From contig JASWHV010000009.1 in assembly GCA_030760725.1 (NCBI GenBank), forward strand, positions 95,778,780 through 95,842,779: DNA of 64,000 nt, given 5' to 3'. Of this stretch, positions 23,700 to 32,414 are shown one piece after another. This DNA comes from Neostapfia colusana. Taxonomy: Eukaryota; Streptophyta; Magnoliopsida; Poales; Poaceae. The notes beneath the pieces are model-generated. The model was not told where the DNA came from, searched no databases, and worked only from the letters and a program-made list of their open reading frames with translations. The first letter of the stretch is position 1, and every line of letters begins with the position of its first letter. The position numbers were made by a program, and so were the translations under genes.

Positions 23700-24387
23700 C
23701 GGTTCCCAGGGCAGTCCTCTCTCGACTCCCATTCCCCGCGCCTTCCACGGTCCATAATAATCTAGCAACTTACCTAATTAGTCAGCTAAGCCGCACGCAT
23801 ATTTGGCCTTGGGTGGCACTGTATTCCTGGCATGTGCTGGCATGAACCGGTCCTTAGATCTACATCAAGTAAACCGCCATCTCATTCTACCACATCCTCA
23901 AACCAAGCTTGCCTAGATCTCCCCCGATTCATGTTCATTATCATCATCAAGTTTTCATTAACATTATTCATATGAGTGCGGTAGCTAGACACATTCTATC
24001 TCGCTTCCCATACCCATAAGTTAAGTGAAGCAAAAAGCCAAAAACGACCATACCCGACTCATCAACTTTCCCGGCGACAAGGGTGGTTAACAAAACTAGT
24101 AAACTCCTATAAAAGGGTTTCCATCAAAGGTTACTCAAGCATACACAGTTTTCGCAAATAAAACAGTTTCCAAAACATGGGATCAATATGGTCAAGGGGC
24201 ACTTGCCTTGTTCCTGTGGCTTCTGTTGCTCACTAATCTTGATGTCTTGGTGTTGAAATCCTTCGCAGATAGCTCCCTGAGTTTGTCCTTCTACTTACAA
24301 TCACGCACATACAAAATTTACAGCAAATCAACATCATGCACAAACTTTTACTCAAGATGCAATGGTGCATATGCATGCAAATCTTAC
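23700..24387 (-). repeat. Element B 5' LTR, segment 3
   Basis: Reverse complement of about 33545-34210 in the element C LTR. Shared stretches include ATGGGATCAATATGGTCAAG and CTTTCCCGGCGACAAGG. It ends at the CTTAC duplication (24383-24387) of the solo LTR. Confidence 0.85.
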
Positions 24388-26010
24388 TGTAGGATCGAAG
24401 AACACGTGAAAAGCTACCAGAGGGGGGTGAATGGTAGATTAAAACTTTTCGCAGCAGAAACAACAAAAACCCCTCAACAAAAATCAATCGGTTAAAGAAA
24501 CCATGTGTGCAAGTGTTTTCAAACGTGTTCAACCGTGACAAATCAAGTATAGAGGTAGAGAATCAAGTCACGGATCTAATGCAACAAGAATCACTTGAAA
24601 ACACGAAGTAAAACTTGAGATACGATCAAAACATTAAACGAAGATCAATCTGTTCTACCTGATATAAAACAGATCTGCAATGCTGCAAAGAAACTCGAGT
24701 ATCTCAAAAATTATAGATCCGAAGCTCGTGAAAATTTCACAGATGATAGATAACTGAGTTGTGAAGACAACCAAAGAATAATCACGTCAATCGGATCTGT
24801 AAAACTCGAGTTATGGACGAAACACCGAAGCAACGTCGGTCTGTCCAGAAACTCGGCGAGAAAGACTTGATGAAAAACAAGTCGGACGAACAAGGCACAA
24901 AAGCTCCTCGAAACTATGAACTTTATTCAATAGAAACACAAGAGGAACAGCCCAAAGTCGTGCACCCACGAGACTTGGCCCCCCTTGCTTATATAACCAG
25001 CCCTAAGACCAACTCAACTCAAACTAGGACTCCTACTCCTACTTGGATTCAAACTGTAACTTTCCAATACTGCTCAAGACTCTTCTATACGCAGATAGAA
25101 GCAATCTTAAGACTTCCAAACACCTTAGGAACGTCCCAAACATTCCTAAAATAAATCAAATTCGTGACCCAAACGAAATCCTATTATAACCAACTCAAAA
25201 CTTTCCATATTTGAGTCAAACACGACTCAGCCGTAGCCTGAGTCCATAACCTAGTCGGTTGAACCTTTCTGGCCAATTCTTTACGTCCACATCTCTTCAT
25301 CACGCCTTGGAACAATGTTGCCACGTCCATGCACTCCTTGCACACGTGCAAACACCTTCCAATGACGTACACGCAACCTTCATATGCACTGCCCTTGATC
25401 CAAACATGCTGCGCGACCTCCCGATCAACTCAACCACAGCTCCTCCCGAACTTGGTTGTTGGAACCTCATCTCCTCCCTGAGACTAGTCCAAGGATCCCG
25501 TCACCAGCCATGTCTTGAACTCAAGCAACACCTGCACATGAATAAACAACCAATTCTTCCGAGCACAAGTCCTCGACTTGACTCACGTTAGTTCGAAAAC
25601 CACAACACCTTACATGAGCACGTCACATAAGCATGTTGCAAACCATATCAAATGATAACAGCCATAACCACCAAAACACACCAAAAACTTAGCAAATTAA
25701 TACTAAGAAAACCTTCCCATAAAGCAAGTTTGAAACATTGCGAGTTAAAAGCAAAAACAAGATGTTGCAGTTCTACGAGTTGAACTTCACGGGAGCTCCC
25801 TAAAAACAAGCTCCGGACCTCACAGAAGCTCTCCGGACCTTGCAGGAGCTCTCCGGACCTTGCGTCGGACCTTGCCAACACTTGGCGGACCTAACAAAGA
25901 ACTTTTCGGACCTTGCCACAGAAGAATGTTTTGGCAATATTCAAAACTTTGAATGTTAATGCTAACTTTTATCCTAATTGCCAATGTATTCAGCACACAT
26001 AGGTCTCACA
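24388..26010. mobile_element. Solo LTR, probably Ty1/copia (SIRE/Maximus-like)
   Basis: It starts TGTAGGATCG, ends TCTCACA, and is flanked on both sides by CTTAC (24383-24387, 26011-26015). The element B LTR is contiguous across it when compared with C. The CTACCAGAGGGGGGTGAATG motif near its start is typical of copia LTRs of the SIRE/Maximus group in plants (from memory, not searched). No internal domain remains, so it is the product of LTR-LTR recombination. At 25805-25910 it has a short array of CTCCGGACCT-type units. Orientation is undetermined. Confidence 0.8.
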
Positions 26011-26015
26011 CTTAC

Positions 26016-27688
26016 GGTGCTATCAGTTTGTACGTGTTCTTGTATGTTTTAATGGCTTGCATGGGTTTTACAATGAACAAGGGTGTAAGAATCTAGTGTG
26101 GACGTGGTGATGATCTTGACTCAAGATCTAGATCAATTCCACTGTGAAAACTGTTCAACACGTGGTCTGTCCACACGAGAAAGCTCCTGTTCGAAGGGAT
26201 CGAAGAAACAGATGCAAAGAAACCGCGATGACGTCGTAAGGTGGTAATGGAGACCTACCTTACTTCCTTCGGGCCTTCCTCCTAGCAGGATGGATCGTCG
26301 GCTCTCTTCCGGCGACAGCAAGCGTGTCGGGGCTCGTCGGCGACCTCACCGGCGACTAAACTCCAGCGAAGGGTGGAAAGTCTAACTCGACGAGTTTGGG
26401 GGCTAGGGCCTCTAAGTCGCCAACTTGGGAGGGAAAGAATAGGTACGTGGTTGCGGCCACGGGTTTTCGGTTCTATTTATAAGGGGTTAGAAAGAGTCCT
26501 ACTCTGATTGGATCTCAAATAAGAGTCCTATTCGATTTGTTTTGGATATTAACAGCTTATCTCTAATCGATTTGGTTGCATTATTCAACGTAGAAGAGTT
26601 TGTGTCGGTTTCCTACGTACCTGCACTCGCGCACGGAGAAAAACCTCTTAGGGACCTCGTCCTTCCGCAGGGATAAGCTCCGGAGGCTCCACGTGTCCAG
26701 CGGGGGCCGGGCTTCCCTTCTTCCGCATAGGCAGGCTCCGGTTGTGCCGCGTGTCAGGCGGGCGTGACCTCCCCTCTCCTCAGAGGCGAGCTCCGCGTGC
26801 GCCATGTGTCTTGGCGGGCAGGACCTCCCCTCTCTCTCAGAGGCGAGCTCCGTGTGCGCCATGTGTCAGTGCTGGACCTCCCCTATCTTCGGGGGTGGGC
26901 TCCGGGTGTTCCACATGTTCAACAGCGTCGGACCCTTCGGGGCGAGCTCCAGGGGTGACACGTGTCCAGCGGACCGGACCTCTCAGAGGCAAGCTCCGAG
27001 AGTGCCACATGTCAAGTAGCACCGGACTTCCTTTCTCCTTAGAGACGAGCTCCGAGATCGACACGTGTCCATTGGTGCCGGACCTCCCGGAGGCGAGCTC
27101 TGAGGTCGACACGTGTCCAACAGCGTCAAACCTCCCGGAGGCGAGCTCCGAGAGCGACACGTGTCCCGTGGGGCAGACCTTCTCGGAGGTGAGCTCCAAG
27201 AGCGACACGTGTCCCGCGGGGCGGACCTCTCGGAGGTGAGCTCCGAGAGCGACACGTGTCCGTGAAGCGGACCTCTCGGAGGTGAGCTCCGACAGCGACA
27301 CGTGTCCCGTGGGGTTGGGCCTTGCGTTTCTGCAGCGACTAGCTCCGGTGGGGACACGTGTCCTGCAGGGTTGGACCTCGCTTCTCCGCAGAGACAAGCC
27401 CCGGAGGTAACACGTGTTCAGCGGGTCGGACCTCGCCCCTTCTACAGAGGCTAGCTCCGAGCCTGCCACATGTCTGGCAATACCGGACCTCACCCCTTCC
27501 GCAGGGATGAGCTCCGAAAACACCACGTGGCCAGCAGGCCGCGGGAAGTGTCGACAGTGCTCCTTGGCGAACTGGAATTGGCTCTTTTCGGCTTTATTTC
27601 CTATTCTTTCTCCCGTTCCAATTCTTTTAAAATGTTTCTCTATATGAATTATGCATGCATGCTTGAATATGAAATTGAGGGTGTCACA
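26016..27688 (-). repeat. Element B 5' LTR, segment 4 (U3 start)
   Basis: The start of the LTR (minus strand TGTGACACCCTCAATTTC) lies at 27688. The part at 26016-26560 matches the reverse complement of about 32990-33500 in C, including the ATAGGACTCTTATTTGAG block and the TGACTCAAGATCT block. Between these lies a minisatellite that C lacks. Confidence 0.85.
26650..27545. repeat. CACGTG minisatellite in the U3 of element B
   Basis: About 17 units spaced 46-58 bp, each with ACACGTGTCC or a one-base variant (for example at 26957, 27061, 27109, 27157, 27205, 27252, 27299, 27353). Each unit is followed by CGGACCTC...GAGGYGAGCTCCGA, itself a small inverted repeat. CACGTG is the plant G-box core bound by bZIP and bHLH factors. 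Chance ORFs across this array on both strands are repetitive and not genes. Confidence 0.85.
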
Positions 27689-27716
27689 TATATTTTCAGA
27701 ACCGGGTGTCACAGAT

Positions 27717-27729
27717 TGGTACCAGAGCC
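27717..27729 (+). other. Primer-binding site of element C
   Basis: TGGTACCAGAGCC, one mismatch from the canonical TGGTATCAGAGC, three bases after the LTR end at 27713. Confidence 0.85.
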
Positions 27730-27981
27730 ACGTTGACCGTAGGACGCAAGCCTAGGTAGAATGGACACTCTAAAACACATAGGCACACCCCTCTAAACTG
27801 CTATTTTTGAAAATTGCTTGCTGCTGCACTTTACTTGTCAATTCAGCTGCCGCAAAGTGCTATGTTCAGCCCCTCTTTTCTCTTCTTTTGGACAGCAACA
27901 CTTTTGCTTTCTTGCTCCATAACTTCTGAAGTTTTGGAGTTATTTCTTCCTTCTCTAAAGTTTCTCATGTCCTATTTATAG

Positions 27982-28922
27982 ATGCCGATGATCAGGAGCA
28001 CAGAACGCATAAGGACTCATCCACCACCACGTGGGAGTGCACCTAACCCCATTGAGGTGTCCAATGGACCATATTGGGAGGAGGTGAAGACGGAACCTCA
28101 TGATGAAGAGGAAGCCAATAGCTCTATGCATGACGAAGAGGACCCGGAAGAGGTGGAACCATTCGAAGACGATATGGAGGATGATCCACAAGAACGGCAT
28201 TGGTACGCACCTCAGGAGGAGTTTCACGCGGGCTTACACCCCATGGAGCCTCATGAAGCTATGACGGGAGGAGATGAACCCGAGGAGGAGCCACCTCTTG
28301 CTGAGACCAATAATTAAGGTGATGAATGGGCCAACCTTTCAGTTCAAGAATTTCGGTCTGACGGAATGGAAGGAGGGCACATATCTAGGGAGCTCAAAGA
28401 ATTTATGGATTGCTGCAGCTTATATCCAGAATATCTTCTCAAGAAAGTCCCCCGTCTCGGACATGAAGAGTGGAAGGCTGAGGTAACCATCTTAACTAAT
28501 GGTAGGGTTGTCACTCGGCACTTCGCACCCACATGGAGAGCTACAAGGGAAGAAGCTATCAATGATGCTGCATGGGATGCACTCCCGGACTGTGCTACGC
28601 CTTCCGTCAGTAGCTTGAGAACACTACTTTTGAGCTGCACCCGTATCGGAAGAGTGGTACAAGGGAGATCATTGGACCCCATGGAGGAGCTCTTTCCAAC
28701 CCACAAGCTGCTGAGAAGTCTCAGAGGTTGCTCGTGGAGTTAGGAAATCGCTACGCAAGCGCACAAGAAGAGACCCGTTACCTCCGAATGAAGCTGTACT
28801 TGTTGGAAAAACAAGAGGAGACTCGTGCCAACACGGGAACAAATGGAGCACTAGCATCATCTACTCCTATATGGACTGCCGACTCACTTTGGTGTGCACC
28901 CATGTATGGACCACCCCCGTAA
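27982..28922 (+). pseudogene. Element C accessory ORF (acidic N terminus, dsRBD-like segment, helical C terminus)
   Basis: About 313 codons, nearly intact. The ATG directly follows TCCTATTTATAG, again splice-acceptor-like. Residues 1-110 are strongly acidic. A single TAA (28315-28317, explicable as CAA to TAA) interrupts the frame, which then continues in phase. Residues about 149-201 read PEYLLKK, GHEEWKAEVTI, RHFAPTW and TREEAINDAAWDAL, the helix-strand-strand-strand-helix spacing and alanine-rich last helix of a double-stranded-RNA-binding domain. A one-base loss near 28695 shifts the frame into a helical stretch (RLLVELGNRYASAQEETRY) ending in PPP. It corresponds to 13460-14403 of element A by position and pattern, though the domain sits further from the N terminus. 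Function unknown. Confidence 0.6.
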
Positions 28923-29254
28923 CATGGTGAGAACAGCACCGGTTCTCACAATTAAGTTTATGATTCCATTGAATAAAGCTGTAATAGGAACGTTTAGATT
29001 GTAGTAGCTTGAATAAGAGCGGTGTGCTGAAATTTTTGTGATGATTGCTTGTGTTTGTGTGCTGGTGTGAGTTGTGGGACGCTTCGGCTAATGTCCACAT
29101 CCACACATAGTGGAGAGATGTGAGATGCTTTGGCACTCGTTCACATCCTCATGTAGGCTGATATTAATAAAAGAAGTTGCATAGTTCATACACCTTGATG
29201 CATATAGTTGGAAAGTCAAATCTGAATTCTATCTCATACAATGTCCGAAAGTAA
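28923..29254 (+). other. Former accessory ORF-gag spacer of element C, gag deleted
   Basis: It matches the element B sequence upstream of gag (GTGAGTTGTGGGACG, TCCACACATAGT, ACACCTTGATGCATATAG) and then jumps at about 29240-29255 to the end of protease (CTTAAAATAAG). All of gag and most of protease are missing. The position of the B splice-like acceptor is degraded here. Confidence 0.75.
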
Positions 29255-32200
29255 GCCTTAAAATAAGAGGGTAGACTTTTTTGCCAACCTTATCGTCTTG
29301 TATACCCAAGGGATTGATATAATACTTGGAATGGACTGGTTAAGCAAGCACAACGGAGTGACTCAATGTGCTGAGAGGATCGTGCAGTTGACAAGTGAGA
29401 ACGGTACTCGTATTGAGTTCGAGGCAGCCCAACCGGCAACCGAGAAGGCAGTGCTGAACCACGTCAAAGAAGCGACATTGGAAAGCATTCCGGTGGTTCA
29501 AGAATATTCAGATGTGTTTCCGGAAGAAATTCCAGGTATGCCACCTGACCGGGACATTGAATTTGATATTTATTTGGTACCCGGTACCGCACCTATAGCG
29601 AAGAGGCCGTATAGGATGTCCGCTAATGAACTAGTGGAGCTCAAGAAGCAAATTCCGGAGCAGCTAGAAAAGGGTTTTATATGCCCAAGCTCGTCACCAT
29701 GGGGAGCCCCCGTGCTCTTCGTAGACAAGAAGGATGGGACCCAAAGGATGTGTGTGGATTATAAGTCTCTCAATGAGGTGACGATCAAGAATAAATACCT
29801 GCTGCCCCGTATAGAGGCTCTGTTTGACCAAATGAAAGGTGCCCGGATTTATCCAAGACTGATCTTCGGTCGGGATATTTCCAGCTGAAGAATAAGCCCT
29901 CCGACATACCTAAGACTGCATTTCAACATGGTATGGTTCGTATGAACATACCGTTATGTCTTTTGGGTTAACGAATGCACCCGTATACTTTATGTACCTC
30001 ATGAATAAGATCTTCATGGAGTACTTGGACAAGTTCGTTGTGGTTTTCATCGACGATATCATGGTGTATTCGAAAAGCGAGGAAGAACACGAAGAACACT
30101 TGAGATTGACATTGCAGAAACTTCGAGAGCATCAATTGTATGCCAAGTTCAGCAAGTGTCAATTTTGGCTAAAGGAGATATCATTCTTAGGCCACATCAT
30201 CTCCGAGGGAGGAGTATCGGTTGACCCCGGAAAAGTGGGAGACGTTTTAAAGTGGAACAACCGCAGAATGTGAGAGATATTCAGATTTTCCTTGGGATGG
30301 CTGGATACTACCACCGGTTCATCAAGTATTTCTCCAAAATAGCGAAGCCTATGACTGAATTGCTAATGAAGGGAAAAGCGTTTCAGTGGACACCAGCGTG
30401 TCAAGAAAGCTTTGAGGAGCTCAAGAAGAGACTAACCACAGCGCCAGTTTTGGTATTGTCGGACGTGAGCAAAAGCTTTGACATATATTGTGACGCATCA
30501 AGACAAGGGCTTGGATGTGTGCTCATGCAGGAAGGACAAGTGGTAGCCTATGCGTCGAGACAACTAAAGAAACACGGGCTGAATTACCCCACACACGACT
30601 TGGAACTTACAGCCGTGGTACATGCCTTGAAAATTTGGAGGCATTATATCCTTGGCCACTGATGTGAGATCTATACGGATCACAGAAGCCTCAAGTATAT
30701 ATTCACGCAAACGGATCTGAATTTGAGGCAACGTCAATGGTTGGAACTCATCAAGGATTATGATGTTGGAATCGACTATCACCCCGGAAAGGCCAGTGTA
30801 GTAGCTGATGCGTTGAGAAGAAAAGGAGTGTGTCATCAACTCACGGTTCGGGAGCTGCCACCCGAGCTGCGTAAGGAGTTTGAACGGTTGCATCTCAGAT
30901 TCTTGAACGAGATGGAGGTGATAGAACTGAACTCCTCGCTGGAACAAGAGATACGATATGGCCAAGCAACGGATGAGGAAATCAAGGAAATCAAGGAAAG
31001 AATCCGACAAGGCATAGAAAAGGATTTCAAGGAAGACGAGAAAGGCACGCTTTGGTTAGGGAAAAGGATTTGTGTGCCTAACGTGAAGCACATTCGCGAC
31101 ACGATATTAAAGGAGGCACATGACTCACCTTATTCCATACAACCCGTCTGTACAAAGATGTATAAGGACCTGAAAACTTGCTATTGGTGGGATGGTATGA
31201 AAAGGGACATAGCTGAATATGTTGCCTTATGCGATACGTACCAACGGGTGAAGGCCGAACATCAAAGATCCGCTGGACTGTTGCAGCCAATGAAAGTACC
31301 CGAGTGGAAATGGGAAGACATCAGTATGGATTTCATAGTCGGATTGCCACGTACTCAGTTGGGTTACGACTCTATTTGGGTTATCGTGGACCGATTGACG
31401 AAAACAGCCCATTTCCTTCCTATTAGAACCACTTACCGCATCGCACAACTAGCCGAGCTGTATATGGAGCAAATCGTGTGTCGCCATGGAGTTCTGAAGA
31501 GGATAGTTTCAGATCGGGGTTCTCAATTTACCTCTAGGTTCTGGAAGAAGCTGCATGAAGCCATGGGTACACGACTGAATTTCAGCTACGCTTATCAACC
31601 GCAAACCGACGGGCAAATTGAGAGGACAAATCAAATTTTGGAAGACATGTTGAGAGCTTGCGCCTTGAAACATGGGTGTAATTGGGATAGGAGCTTGCCG
31701 TATGTTGAATTCTCATACAACAACAGCTACCAACCCAGCTTGAAGATGTCACCTTTCGAAGCATTGTATGGTAGACGGTGTAGAACGTCGCTGTTCTGGA
31801 ATGAGACCGGAGAGAGTCAAGTGTTTGGACCCCAAGTGCTGCAAGACGCCGAGAAGCAAGTCCAAACGATACGAGAAAACTTGAAGGATGCTCAGTCACG
31901 ACAAAAAGGTTATGCGGACAATTGGCGAAGAAGGTTGACCTTCAAAGTGGGAGACTTCGTGTATCTTAAGGTACCACCTATCCAAGGCCAACGACGGTTC
32001 AACGTCAAAGGCAAGTTAGCACCTCGCTAAATCGGGCCATTCAAGATTTTGGGCAAGCGAGGAGAAGTAGCCTATCAACTAGAGCTGCCAACGCACTTCT
32101 CCGACGTGCACAACGTATTTCACGTATCCCAACTCAAGAAGTGCTTAAGAGTACCGGAAGAACAAGTACCGATGGATGAGCTCGAGCTTCAAGAGGATCT

Positions 32201-32414
32201 TACCTACGCTGAACACCCCGTCAAAATCTTGGATGTGAAGGAAAGGGTCATGAGGAACAAAGTGATCCGTTTGTGCAAGGTACAATGGAGCCATCACACG
32301 GAAGCCGAAACTACATGGGAGCGTGAGGAAGACCTCAAGGCAGAATTCCCTCATCTATTCTCCACTCTATCGAATCTCGAGGGCAAGATTCAGTTTAAGG
32401 GGGTAGGTTTGTAA
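29255..32414 (+). pseudogene. Element C pol: RT, RNase H, integrase, chromodomain-like end (broken)
   Basis: Five overlapping frames, broken by indels and stops near 29860, 30265, 30661 and 32030, make up a full pol. RT motifs are SSSPWGAPVLFV, MCVDYKSLNEVTIKNKY and FVVVFIDDIMVYSKS. RNase H has YCDASRQGLGCVL and THDLELTAVVHALK. In integrase the zinc module is damaged: IQP stands where A has IHP, and CDTYQRV stands where CDTC is expected. The catalytic Asp (SMDFIVGLP), Asp (VSDRGSQFTS) and Glu (TDGQIERTNQ) are present. The end KVQWSHHTEAETTWEREEDL is the degenerate chromodomain segment. It terminates next to the polypurine tract. Confidence 0.9.
32393..32408 (+). other. Polypurine tract of element C
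   Basis: TTTAAGGGGGTAGGTT directly precedes the LTR start TGTAACACCC at 32410. Confidence 0.8.

Larger units (their letters stand above)
1..27688 (-). mobile_element. Element B: Ty3/gypsy chromovirus, partial, interrupted by three insertions
   Basis: A minus-strand LTR retrotransposon whose integrase end and 3' LTR lie left of the window. Reading right to left, it has a 5' LTR, a primer site, gag, protease, reverse transcriptase, RNase H and the start of integrase at the window edge. The LTR begins (minus strand) TGTGACACCC at 27688 and ends at 3604. It is broken by element A (TSD GTGTA), CACTA-1 (TSD ATG) and a solo LTR (TSD CTTAC). Each break reads through when compared with the 3' LTR of element C. 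B lies head to head with C, and only 25 bp of the C 5' LTR remain at the junction. I infer that B inserted into C, which predicts a TATAT TSD left of the window. The Tekay/Del assignment rests on motifs of its relatives C and A. Confidence 0.85.

Noticed and set aside
26650..27545. CRISPR-like array impression
   Set aside because: Units are contiguous and diverged without unique spacers, and the DNA is plant nuclear.
26742..27712. 165-aa and 291-aa ORFs with repeated motifs, resembling a repeat protein
   Set aside because: They are translations of the CACGTG minisatellite within an LTR, open on both strands because unit length varies around multiples of three.
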